Shown one piece after another: positions 16,487 through 25,520 of a stretch of DNA of 64,000 nt. The translations under genes and the position numbers were made by a program. Source of the DNA: Streptomyces sp. TBY4 (GTDB taxonomy: Bacteria > Actinomycetota > Actinomycetes > Streptomycetales > Streptomycetaceae); assembly GCF_024213195.1 (NCBI RefSeq), contig NZ_JANAVF010000001.1, positions 310,001 to 374,000 of the forward strand. The letters run 5' to 3'. Every line of letters begins with the position of its first letter. The stretch's first letter is position 1. The notes under the pieces are model-generated. The model worked only from the letters and a program-made list of their open reading frames with translations, did not search any database and was not told the DNA's origin.

Positions 16487-16493
16487 CGGCCGC

Positions 16494-17270
16494 GTGAGCA
16501 GTCAGGTGGATCAAGACGCGGATCAGAACGCGGCCGTCGGCGGGCACTACCGTCGGGACGAAGTGGCCCGCGCGGCCGGGGTCAAGGTGCGCAACCTGCG
16601 CTACTACCAGGAGCGCGGGCTCCTCCCGCCGCCGCGCCGGGAGGGGCGGATCGCCTGGTACTCCGAAGACCACCTCACCCGACTGCGCCTGATCAACGAC
16701 CTGTTGGGGCGCGGCTACACCGTCAACGGCATCGCCGAGCTGCTGGCGGCCTGGGAGCAGGGCGGCGGTCTGTCCCAACTTCTGGGCCTGGAGCGGGAGA
16801 TGACCCGCGACTGGGAACAGGAGGAGCCGGTCGTCATGTCCCGCGCCGAGCTGCGGGAGCTGTTCGGCCCGACCGCCTCCCCTGAGGACACCCGGCGGGC
16901 GGCCGAGCTCGGGTACGTGACGGTCGACGGGGACCTGGTCACGCACCGCAGCCGGCGGCTGCTGGAGGCGACGGTGACGCTGGTGCGGGCGGGGGTTCCG
17001 CTCGCGGAGGTCCTGGCCGCGGGGGAATTCGTGCAGACGCAGGCGGCCGCGGTCGCGGACCGGTTCGTCGCGCTCTTCAGCACGCACGTGATCGGCGCCG
17101 ACGGGCTGGAGCAGCTTTCGGCCACGCGCCTGCAGCACATCACCGAGGCGGTCGCGGCGCTGCGTCCGCTGGCGGGCGAGGTCGTGGCCGCCGAGTTCGC
17201 GCGGGCGATGGCCCGGCGGGTGGACGCCGAGGTCGCAGGGCTGCTGCGCACGGAGTCTCCCGGGGCGTGA
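16494..17270 (+). CDS. MerR family transcriptional regulator
   Basis: A 258-residue MerR regulator. The N-terminal winged HTH is clear (YRRDEVARAAGVKVRNLRYY, then QERGLLPPPRREGRIAWYS), followed by the dimerisation helix. The C-terminal 150 residues are not a known metal-binding domain and contain no cysteine, so it is unlikely to be a metal sensor; a small-molecule or protein ligand is more likely. GTG at 16494 is favoured by a -10-like TACACT just upstream. No palindromic 19-20 bp MerR operator is obvious nearby. Confidence 0.85.
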   Translation: MSSQVDQDADQNAAVGGHYRRDEVARAAGVKVRNLRYYQERGLLPPPRREGRIAWYSEDHLTRLRLINDLLGRGYTVNGIAELLAAWEQGGGLSQLLGLEREMTRDWEQEEPVVMSRAELRELFGPTASPEDTRRAAELGYVTVDGDLVTHRSRRLLEATVTLVRAGVPLAEVLAAGEFVQTQAAAVADRFVALFSTHVIGADGLEQLSATRLQHITEAVAALRPLAGEVVAAEFARAMARRVDAEVAGLLRTESPGA

Positions 17271-17393
17271 CCGGCGAGGAGGACTCGGCCGAAAAGGTAC
17301 GCCCGAGCAACCTTGCCAACCCCCATTGGCACTCTTACATTCAACTCGTCGGTAACAAACAACGGTGCACAGCCGAACATAAGGGACGATCTC

Positions 17394-19158
<1,765 letters not shown>

Positions 19159-19176
19159 CACCCCCGCATCCGAGGA

Positions 19177-19214
19177 GGCCCGCCGGCTCCGGACCGCTCC
19201 GGAGCCGGCGGGCC
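19177..19214 (+). terminator. Strong hairpin terminator of the DUF6230 operon
   Basis: GGCCCGCCGGCTCCGGA (19177-19193) pairs perfectly with TCCGGAGCCGGCGGGCC (19198-19214) around CCGC, followed by TTCG. It sits 18 bases after the last stop. Confidence 0.75.
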
Positions 19215-19283
19215 TTCGCGCGCGCACGGGAAAACGGGAAAACCCGTTGCCCCCGGGCAACTGCCCGGGTGAAGCTCCGTTGC

Positions 19284-19583
19284 ATGTCACAAAGCACCGC
19301 AGAGACCAGCACCCGCAGCCCGCGCGGCGTCACCGACCTGTTCAACGCGGCGGGCCGCCTCACGGCCATCCCGCGCAAGCCGGCCCGCCGCGAGCAGCTC
19401 CTCGTCCACCTCACCGAGACCCTCTTCGCGGCGGACCGCGCCTACACGGAGCCCGAGGTGAACGCGCTGCTGCTCACCGTCCACGAGGACTGCGCGGCGC
19501 TGCGGCGGTACCTGGTCATCGCCGGGCACCTCACCCGCACCCGCGACGGTTCCGGCTACCGGCGGGCCACGACCACCCTGTAG
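19284..19583 (+). CDS. DUF2087 domain protein
   Basis: A 99-residue protein consisting almost entirely of a DUF2087 domain: FNAAGRLTAIPRKPARREQL, then YTEPEVNALLLTVHEDCAAL and RRYLVIAGHLTRTRDGSGYRR. The domain has a winged-helix character and is usually found at the C-terminus of small transcriptional regulators. The ribosome-binding site is weak. The 3' end overlaps the convergent phosphodiesterase gene by 28 bases. Confidence 0.75.
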   Translation: MSQSTAETSTRSPRGVTDLFNAAGRLTAIPRKPARREQLLVHLTETLFAADRAYTEPEVNALLLTVHEDCAALRRYLVIAGHLTRTRDGSGYRRATTTL

Positions 19584-20320
19584 TGGGTCGTCAGCCGGCC
19601 GTCCTCGCCGATCACATGGAAGGCCACGGCCGGCGGCTCGTCCGTGTGGACGTACGCGCTCTCCCCGGACGCCGCCTCCCACGGGAGCCTCGTCGTGGAC
19701 ACCACGCCGGGAGCCACGAGCAGCGGCCGCCCGGCGAAGGTGGTCGCCGCTCCGGTGTGGGCGTGCCCGCACAGGAAGGCCGTCAGGTGCGGGTGCCGGC
19801 CGGCCAGCTCCGCCAGCCGCTCCTCGCCGAACTGCCGGATGCCGTCCACGTACGGAATGTGCAGCGGGACCGGGGGATGGTGGAAGGCGACCAGGACGGG
19901 CACCTCGCGCGGGGTGCCGGTGAGCACCCCGTCCAGCCAGGCGATCGTCGAGTCCTCCAGGTATCCCCGGTGTTCGCCGGGCACGGACGAATCGCACGCC
20001 GCGAGGACGAAGCCCTCATTGCGCAGCACCTGGTCGACCGGGGCCGCGGACGGGCTCCGCTCCCCCAGCAGGCCGCGCCGGAAGGCGGCGCGGTCGTCGT
20101 GGTTCCCCGGGCAGACGACCAGCGGATGCCGGGAGCGGAGGGCCTTGCGCGCCTCCTCGTACTCCTCCGGGAGCGCGTGATCGGCGATGTCCCCGCTCAC
20201 CAGCACCGCGTCGAGCTCGTACGGAAGCCCCTCCAGGTACTCCATGACGACACGGGTCCGCTCCGCGGCCCGGCCCCCGCCGTCGAGGTGGACGTCACTG
20301 AGGTGGGCTATCACGATCAC
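19556..20320 (-). CDS. Metallophosphoesterase, CpdA-like cyclic nucleotide phosphodiesterase
   Basis: A 254-residue calcineurin-like phosphoesterase with all metal ligands in order: DVH (AHLSDVHLDGG), GDIAD, GNHD (VVCPGNHDDRAA), a single His in AFHHPPVP, and GHAH (FLCGHAHTG). Length and order fit class III cyclic-AMP phosphodiesterases (CpdA/Icc), which use Fe/Mn to hydrolyse 3',5'-cyclic nucleotides. GTG at 20320 is preceded by AAGGAG and begins the expected IVIAHLSD strand. Substrate could also be another phosphodiester. Monocistronic. Confidence 0.82.
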   Translation of the reverse strand: MIVIAHLSDVHLDGGGRAAERTRVVMEYLEGLPYELDAVLVSGDIADHALPEEYEEARKALRSRHPLVVCPGNHDDRAAFRRGLLGERSPSAAPVDQVLRNEGFVLAACDSSVPGEHRGYLEDSTIAWLDGVLTGTPREVPVLVAFHHPPVPLHIPYVDGIRQFGEERLAELAGRHPHLTAFLCGHAHTGAATTFAGRPLLVAPGVVSTTRLPWEAASGESAYVHTDEPPAVAFHVIGEDGRLTTHYRVVVARR

Positions 20321-20531
20321 GGGTGGTGGCTCCTTCGTCCGGAAGCCTGGGATTGTATGCCGCGCCGCGCACGCCGTCGACGGCCACAGCCCCGCGGCCG
20401 GCCGGGGCGAGCCGGGCGGCCGTCCCGGGAACAACGGACCGGTCCCGGACGGTTGGATCAGTCGAGGGGCCCACGTCGCATCGACCGCGCACCCGGACCA
20501 GGACGCATTTCCCGCAGGAGGACTGCTTTTC

Positions 20532-21365
20532 ATGACTGACCGGCCCTTGACGCTCATGACAGTGCACGCCCACCCCGACGACGAGGCCACCGGAACGGGA
20601 GGGGTCCTCGCCCGGTACGCGGCGGAAGGCATCCGCACGGTCCTCGTGACCTGTACCGACGGCCGTTGCGGTGACGGTCCGGGGGGTGTCAAACCCGGCG
20701 CTCCCGGACACGATCCGGCGACCGTCGCCTCGATGCGCCGCGAGGAGCTGGAGGCGAGCCGTGAGGTGCTGAAGATCAGCGATCTGGAGGTACTGGACTA
20801 CGCCGACTCCGGGATGATGGGCTGGCCGAGCAACGACGCCCCCGGATCCTTCTGGCAGACCCCCGTCGAGGAAGGCGCCGCCCGGCTCGCGGAGCTCATG
20901 CGGCACTACCGGCCCGACGTGGTCGTCACTTACGACGAGAACGGCTTCTACGGCCACCCCGACCACATCCAGGCCCACCGCATCACCATGGCGGCGCTGG
21001 AACTCACCGACCTGACGCCGAAGGTGTACTGGACGACGATGCCCCGCTCGGCGATGCAGCGGTTCGGGGAGACCATGCGCGAGTTCCAGGAGGACATGCC
21101 CGAGCCGGATCCGGCCGAGGCCGCCGCGCTGGCCGAGATCGGCCTCCCCGACGAGGAGATCACCACCTGGGTGGACACCCTCGCCTTCAGCGGTCAGAAG
21201 TTCGACGCGCTGGCCGCGCACGCCAGCCAGGGCGAGAACATCTTCTTCCTCAAGATGGGCAAGGAGAGGTTCGGCGAACTGATGGGCATCGAGACCTTCG
21301 TGCGCGTCAAGGACACCACCGGCGCGGCCGTGCCCGAGACCGACCTCTTCGCCGGCCTGCGCTGA
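20532..21365 (+). CDS. PIG-L family deacetylase
   Basis: A 277-residue zinc-dependent N-deacetylase of the LmbE/PIG-L family. The zinc site is AHPDDEATGTGG near the N-terminus and the second histidine motif is YGHPDHIQAH. Relatives deacetylate GlcNAc-inositol (MshB) or cleave mycothiol conjugates (Mca); sequence around the active site differs from both, so this is probably a third paralogue acting on another N-acyl sugar or conjugate. A GGAGGA site lies 10 bases before the ATG. Cytosolic. Confidence 0.85.
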   Translation: MTDRPLTLMTVHAHPDDEATGTGGVLARYAAEGIRTVLVTCTDGRCGDGPGGVKPGAPGHDPATVASMRREELEASREVLKISDLEVLDYADSGMMGWPSNDAPGSFWQTPVEEGAARLAELMRHYRPDVVVTYDENGFYGHPDHIQAHRITMAALELTDLTPKVYWTTMPRSAMQRFGETMREFQEDMPEPDPAEAAALAEIGLPDEEITTWVDTLAFSGQKFDALAAHASQGENIFFLKMGKERFGELMGIETFVRVKDTTGAAVPETDLFAGLR

Positions 21366-21405
21366 TCCACCCGCCCCTGCTCCGCACCCGCCGGCCCCAC
21401 GCCGA

Positions 21406-21437
21406 CCGGCCCCGCAGCCTCACGGCTCCGGGGCCGG
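21406..21437. terminator. Bidirectional hairpin between convergent genes
   Basis: CCGGCCCCG (21406-21414) pairs with CGGGGCCGG (21429-21437). It ends the PIG-L transcript and overlaps the last codons of the convergent ATPase gene. Confidence 0.5.
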
Positions 21438-22007
21438 CGCCGTGTCAGCGGGCGCAGGCGCGGTGGCCCCCGCGATGGCGTCCGCGATCGAGGCCGCCCG
21501 GACGGCCACCGGGGCGGCCGGCACCTCGACGAGCTCGTAGCCGAACCGCCGGTAGCTCTCTTCGTGGATCCGTTCGAACACCAGCGACTCCCCGAAGCTG
21601 ATGCGGCGGGCGGCGGTGGGCTCGCAGAACGCCGTGTTGCGGACGAAGAACACCCGCCGCTCGTAGACGCGCTCGCGGGTGATCCGCTCGATCTCGGCGG
21701 CGAGGGCATCGGTGACGGGGCGTCCGAGATAGACGCTCAGGGCGTGGGTGCAGACCGGGGACCTGTCGTAGATCTGGACGCTCCCGCTGCCCCGCGCGGA
21801 ACTCCGCACCTGACGCTGTCGTTGCAGGTCCACGATGTCGTCGATGAAGGCCGCCCGCGTCCAGGGTTCGGGGACGCCCCGGGCCTGCTCGTGCGCGATG
21901 ACCGCGGTCGCCGCCTCCTCGACGACCTCGAACCCTTGCTCCGCCAGCTCGCGGAGGATCGTCGTCTTTCCGGCACCGGGTGTACCGGTGAGGATGTATC
22001 GCTTCAC
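21420..22007 (-). CDS. AAA family ATPase / kinase-like P-loop protein
   Basis: A 195-residue P-loop NTPase with Walker A TGTPGAGKTT directly after the start and the block VVEEAATAVIAHEQARG, typical of the NadR/TTD14-like AAA_28 family. A Walker-B-like aspartate lies in IYDRSPVCTHALSVYL, and arginines in TRERVYERRVFFVRNT close the site. Family members phosphorylate nucleosides or act as NTP switches; the substrate is unknown. It is the second gene after the winged-helix regulator gene (24 bases apart). Confidence 0.75.
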   Translation of the reverse strand: MKRYILTGTPGAGKTTILRELAEQGFEVVEEAATAVIAHEQARGVPEPWTRAAFIDDIVDLQRQRQVRSSARGSGSVQIYDRSPVCTHALSVYLGRPVTDALAAEIERITRERVYERRVFFVRNTAFCEPTAARRISFGESLVFERIHEESYRRFGYELVEVPAAPVAVRAASIADAIAGATAPAPADTAPAPEP

Positions 22008-22031
22008 AGAAGGACCTCGGCCCTGCCTGCC

Positions 22032-22595
22032 CTACGCGTGGTCGGGCAGGTACTTGTAGCCCACGCGCCGCACCGTGGAGATGCGGCCCCGGTGGGCGGG
22101 GCCGAGCTTGCGGCGCAGCCGGGCCACATGGACGTCGACGGTGCGGCCGTCGCCGATGTGCCCGTAGCCCCAGATCTCCGAGATGAGGGATTCCCGCGCG
22201 TGCACCGTGTACGGATGGGCCACGAAGTGGGACAGGAGGTCGAACTCCAGGTAGGTCAGCTCCAGTTCGCGCCCATCGACCTCGACCAGTCTGCGGTCCC
22301 GGTCGACCTTGATGACCTCGTCGCAGTGGACGGGTCCAGGGCGCGGGGCCCGTTCCGGATCGGGAACCCGCAGCGTTCCGGGCTCCAGGGGATGGACCTC
22401 CGGGCGTACGCCGTGCGATTTCATCAGCGCCACCGGGTCCACGTCGGCCGGCAGGAACACGAGGTAGCCGACGCGGCCGCCGTGCGCGCCCGGGGCGGGG
22501 ACGACGGCCGGGTGGTCACCGACCAGCTGGAGTCGGAGTGCCGGGGAACGGCGGATGGCGGGTGCGGGGAATGCGGCGGGAAGCGCGGTGGTCAC
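22032..22595 (-). CDS. Winged-helix (OmpR/PhoB-type) DNA-binding regulator
   Basis: A 187-residue protein with a C-terminal Trans_reg_C winged helix: RELELTYLEFDLLSHFVAH, the recognition region ESLISEIWGYGHIGDGRTVD and RLRRKLG...GYKYLP. Instead of a phosphoacceptor receiver domain, the N-terminal 80 residues form a different domain (GYLVFLPADVDPVALMKSHG), so it is not a normal two-component output protein. GTG at 22595 has GAAGGGG seven bases upstream. It lies on the opposite strand from the sulfur genes, with about 380 bases of intergenic DNA between. Confidence 0.8.
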   Translation of the reverse strand: MTTALPAAFPAPAIRRSPALRLQLVGDHPAVVPAPGAHGGRVGYLVFLPADVDPVALMKSHGVRPEVHPLEPGTLRVPDPERAPRPGPVHCDEVIKVDRDRRLVEVDGRELELTYLEFDLLSHFVAHPYTVHARESLISEIWGYGHIGDGRTVDVHVARLRRKLGPAHRGRISTVRRVGYKYLPDHA

Positions 22596-22973
22596 GGTGA
22601 ACCCCTTCGGCTGCTCGGAGTGGAGTACGGATGCCGGGCGTTCGGCCACGACGGGGCATGGCGGAGCCCGGAGGGATGCTCGGAGGGGAGGCTCGGAGGG
22701 GCCGGTGTCAGGACGACCGCAGCCGGGAGAACCGCAGCCGCGGGGACCGCTGCCGGGAAGACCGGAAGGCATGCGGACAGGCGTGGAGCGGCCCGGAGCG
22801 GCGGCCAAAAGGCCTGCGCGTGACGTGGAAAGCCCTGTCGGAGAATCCCTAGAAGGGTCGGCAGGCGGCGCTGGCGACGAGACGGAAGTCAACGTGCCTG
22901 CGGCGTACGAGCAACGGCTGCGACGGGGGCATGGCCACATCGTGGAGTGCTGGACGGGTCCGCGTCAATACTT
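22596..22973. other. Long divergent intergenic region, no gene recognised
   Basis: About 380 bases rich in CGGAGGGG- and CCGCAGCCGGG-type near-repeats. No frame resembles a protein. It precedes the first CCTA/TAGG box at 22974 and must hold the promoter of the winged-helix gene. Confidence 0.4.
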
Positions 22974-22996
22974 CCCTACTGAACTCATAGGAAATA
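22974..22996. promoter_or_regulatory. Sulfur-regulon operator candidate, copy 1
   Basis: CCCTACTGAACTCATAGGAAATA contains the interrupted palindrome CCTA-N9-TAGG. It aligns base for base with copies at 23100 and 25144 (consensus CCTAYYRAN...RTRGGAAA). It lies far upstream of the SfnB-like gene. Confidence 0.6.
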
Positions 22997-23099
22997 TCCG
23001 CCATTCGGCCGCACTTCCACCAGGCCGTCTCTCATATCGAGACGACCCTGTCCGCAATGCGGTCGCGCTCTTGCCGGGAGAGTCGCTTCGGGCAAGTAT

Positions 23100-23122
23100 C
23101 CCTATCAATCCCATGGGAAAGG
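23100..23122. promoter_or_regulatory. Sulfur-regulon operator candidate, copy 2
   Basis: CCCTATCAATCCCATGGGAAAGG is the second copy of the CCTA-N-TRGGAAA box. It sits 50 bases after a GTCCGCAATGCGGTC block (23050-23064); the same block and the same 50-base distance recur at copy 3, showing a duplicated promoter or leader module. Confidence 0.6.
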
Positions 23123-23214
23123 TGGGGATTCGGCGATGCGCCGGACCCCGCGGCTCCCGCGCCACCCGGCAAACAGCCGGACGACACCTCCAACGACGCT
23201 CCGGAGTAGCCGAC

Positions 23215-23298
23215 ATGACCACCGCCGTCCCGCATGGCACCGCCGTCCGCCCAGCCCCAGCGCCAGAACCGCGCGGCGAAGCACGGAACTGTCGGTGA
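23215..23298 (+). CDS. Candidate cysteine-containing leader peptide (27 aa)
   Basis: ATG at 23215 follows GGAG by about eight bases and opens a 27-codon frame whose penultimate codons are Asn-Cys-Arg before TGA, six bases upstream of the SfnB-like ATG. Position, size and a lone near-terminal cysteine fit a translation-coupled leader that senses cysteinyl-tRNA supply. It does not match the RRHVDL-type leader seen further downstream, so confidence is limited. Confidence 0.4.
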   Translation: MTTAVPHGTAVRPAPAPEPRGEARNCR

Positions 23299-23303
23299 CC
23301 CCC

Positions 23304-24509
23304 ATGCCGACGACACCGGGCACCACCGGCCTCCGGTCCGCCGACGAGCAGCGCCGCGCGGCACTCCTGCGTACCGTCCACGACGTGGCGGACGACCTCG
23401 CCTCGGACGCCATCTTCCGCGACCGGGCGGGCAGACCGCCGACCGACGAGGTGGCCCGGCTGCGCGAGGCCGGACTGCTGGCCGGCCTCACCCCGCCCGG
23501 GCCGGGCCGGGGTGCGGACTGGCGCACCGGATGCACCGTCATCCGGAAGCTCTCCACGGCGGACAGCTCGGTCGGCGACGTACTCGCCCGCCACTACGTG
23601 CACGCGTGGAGCGGGCGCTTCTACGCGGGCCACCCCGACGCGACCGCCCTCGAGGAGGAGTCGGTGCGCGAGCAGTGGCTGTGGACCGGCGCCATCCGCC
23701 CTCCGGTCACCGACGAGGACACCGCCGGCCCGGACCTCGTACTGCAGCCCCGCAACTCCGGCTACGTGCTCAGCGGGCGCCGCTTCCTGGACACGGCGGT
23801 GGCCGTCGCGGACCAGATCGTGGTCGACGCCGTCTGCACGGTCACCGGTGACGCCCTGGTCGTACGGATCCCGCCCGGCGTTCCGCGCATGACCATCGAG
23901 CCCGCCCACGACCGCCTCGGGCAGCGCGTGGTCGGCGCCGGCGAGGTGGTCTTCGACCGGGTCACCGTGACGCCCGGACAGGTGCTCGGCCGGCGCCCGT
24001 ACGAGGAGGAACCGGCGGCCCCCTTCACCGCACTCGCCGATCCGGCGCTCCGGCTCGCCCTGTGCCACGTCGGCCTCGGCATCGTGGAGGGCGCCCTCAC
24101 CGAAGCCCGCGACCTCAGCAGGGGCGGTCACGCGTACCGGCTGCCCGGTACGGACCCGGACCTCTTCCTGACGTACGGGGAGCTCGCCTCCGCCGCCCAG
24201 ACGGCCACCGCCGTGGTCGACCGGGCGACCGAGGTGATGGCGCGGGCCCTCCAGACGGGTGCGCAGCTCGACGCCGAGGAACCGGCGGGCATCGCCGCCC
24301 TGGTCGCCACGGCCGAGACGGTGACGTCGAAGGCCGCCCTGCACGTCACGGCGCGGGTACTGGAACTCGCCGACGCTCCCGGCCTGGACCGCTTCTGGCG
24401 CAATGCCCGCATCCTGACGGCGCACCACCCCGCCGCGCACCGTCTGCGCTCCATCGGCGAGCACTACCTCAACGGCTCCCACCGCGCGGTGGCCGCGGCC
24501 TTCCACTGA
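23304..24509 (+). CDS. SfnB/DszC-like acyl-CoA-dehydrogenase-family monooxygenase (sulfur acquisition)
   Basis: A 401-residue flavoprotein of the acyl-CoA dehydrogenase fold. Blocks such as DEVARLREAGLLAGLTPP, TADSSVGDVLARHYVHAW and the C-terminal FWRNARILTAHHPAAHRLR match SfnB/DszC-type enzymes, which use reduced flavin and O2 to oxidise organosulfur compounds (dimethyl sulfone, dibenzothiophene) rather than desaturate acyl-CoA. ATG at 23304 fits the conserved start; a GTG nine bases earlier is possible. Operator boxes and a candidate leader precede it, and the Rrf2 regulator and sulfonate-binding protein follow, supporting a role in sulfur scavenging. Substrate unknown. Confidence 0.8.
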   Translation: MPTTPGTTGLRSADEQRRAALLRTVHDVADDLASDAIFRDRAGRPPTDEVARLREAGLLAGLTPPGPGRGADWRTGCTVIRKLSTADSSVGDVLARHYVHAWSGRFYAGHPDATALEEESVREQWLWTGAIRPPVTDEDTAGPDLVLQPRNSGYVLSGRRFLDTAVAVADQIVVDAVCTVTGDALVVRIPPGVPRMTIEPAHDRLGQRVVGAGEVVFDRVTVTPGQVLGRRPYEEEPAAPFTALADPALRLALCHVGLGIVEGALTEARDLSRGGHAYRLPGTDPDLFLTYGELASAAQTATAVVDRATEVMARALQTGAQLDAEEPAGIAALVATAETVTSKAALHVTARVLELADAPGLDRFWRNARILTAHHPAAHRLRSIGEHYLNGSHRAVAAAFH

Positions 24510-24581
24510 CACGGGGCGCCGGGCGGGGGGCGGCGGGCGCCGGGCGGCGGATGTGGGAGCACGGCAGACCCCGGCGTGCGG

Positions 24582-24587
24582 GATAAT
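24582..24587 (+). promoter_or_regulatory. Probable -10 box of a leaderless rrf2 transcript
   Basis: GATAAT ends six bases before the ATG of the Rrf2 gene, with no Shine-Dalgarno sequence between; the transcript is probably leaderless. Confidence 0.5.
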
Positions 24588-24593
24588 GGCCAC

Positions 24594-25052
24594 ATGCGGA
24601 TCTCAGCCAGGGCGGACTACGCGGTACGTGCCGCACTGCAGCTTGCCGCGTCGCAGGACGACGGGCCGCTCAAGGCCGAGGCCATCGCCGACGCCCAGGA
24701 CATCCCGCACAAGTTTCTCGAGGGCATCCTGAACGACATGCGCCGGGGTGGTCTCGTCCTGAGCCAGCGCGGCGGCAACGGCGGCTACCGGCTGGCCAAG
24801 CCGGCCGAGTCCATCAGCATCGCCGACGTCATCCGCGTCGTGGACGGACCGCTCGTCTCGGTGCGAGGGGTCCGCCCCCCGGACCTGACCTATACCGGCC
24901 CCGCCGAGGCGCTCCTCCCCCTGTGGATCGCGCTGCGCGCCAACGTGCGCGAGATCCTCGACGGGGTGAGTCTGGCGGACGTCGCGGCGTCCGATCTGCC
25001 TCCCGACGTGTCGGCCCTGTCCAAGACGCCTGACGCCTGGACCAATCCCTAA
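24594..25052 (+). CDS. Rrf2 family transcriptional regulator (CymR-like)
   Basis: A 152-residue Rrf2 regulator: MRISARADYAVRAALQLA start, winged HTH with KAEAIADAQDIPHKFLEGIL and the wing LSQRGGNGGYRLAKP. It has no cysteine at all, so it cannot bind an Fe-S cluster as IscR or NsrR do; this resembles CymR, the cysteine-metabolism repressor that works with CysK. It lies between an SfnB-like gene and an SsuA-like gene, both preceded by the same CCTA/TAGG box, and is the likeliest binder of that box. That link is inference from position. ATG at 24594 is supported by GATAAT just upstream. Confidence 0.85.
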   Translation: MRISARADYAVRAALQLAASQDDGPLKAEAIADAQDIPHKFLEGILNDMRRGGLVLSQRGGNGGYRLAKPAESISIADVIRVVDGPLVSVRGVRPPDLTYTGPAEALLPLWIALRANVREILDGVSLADVAASDLPPDVSALSKTPDAWTNP

Positions 25053-25143
25053 CCCCTCCCCACCTGCATTTTCTCGCATCCTGAGATGTAACCGTCCACG
25101 ATGCGGTCAATCTCTTGGGGCAGGGCTTCCTGTCTGCCAATAT

Positions 25144-25166
25144 GCCTACCAACCAGGTGGGAAAAG
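25144..25166. promoter_or_regulatory. Sulfur-regulon operator candidate, copy 3
   Basis: GCCTACCAACCAGGTGGGAAAAG, followed by GTAGGAA, forms CCTAC...GTAGG. It lies 50 bases after GTCCACGATGCGGTC (25094-25108), matching the module at 23050-23122, and 34 bases before the leader-peptide start of the ssuA-like gene. Confidence 0.6.
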
Positions 25167-25199
25167 TAGGAATCACAGGAATCAGGGGGTGAGTCAGCC

Positions 25200-25298
25200 G
25201 TGCAGACACCGCAGTGCGCCGGCCGGATCCCGCCCCTGACCTCCCGCCGCCACATCGACTTGGTCCGTACGTCCAGCGCCATCTGTCAGCCTTCCTGA
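25200..25298 (+). CDS. Sulfur-type leader peptide (32 aa, RRHIDLVR...SAIC)
   Basis: GTG at 25200 follows an AGGGGGT site and opens 32 codons that contain LTSRRHIDLVRTSSAIC and end Gln-Pro-Ser. This is the hallmark of the short leader peptides Streptomyces places before sulfur-assimilation genes (RRHVDLxRxxSxxC), thought to couple ribosome stalling at cysteine codons to expression downstream. The following 220 bases contain three CCGGCCGG blocks (near 25303, 25369 and 25390) that could form alternative hairpins before the ssuA-like gene. Confidence 0.75.
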   Translation: MQTPQCAGRIPPLTSRRHIDLVRTSSAICQPS

Positions 25299-25520
25299 CA
25301 CCGGCCGGCCACAGGGCCCCGTACCCCCGCAAGCCGATGCCGGGGCGCCGAGCAGCCCCCGCCACCGGCCGGCCCGGCGACCGGCCGGCACCACCACCCG
25401 CACGCTCCAGCGATCCCGCCGCACACGGCCGGGACCAGCTGCCGTGCGCGCCGACGGCTCCACACCGCCGCCCCAGCACTTCCGTACCTTCCTGACCACC
25501 ACCCGTGAAAGGACACCTCC

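Noticed and set aside
15042..17138. A 698-codon minus-strand open frame
   Set aside because: It lies antisense to the RlmG-like and MerR genes and is low-complexity.
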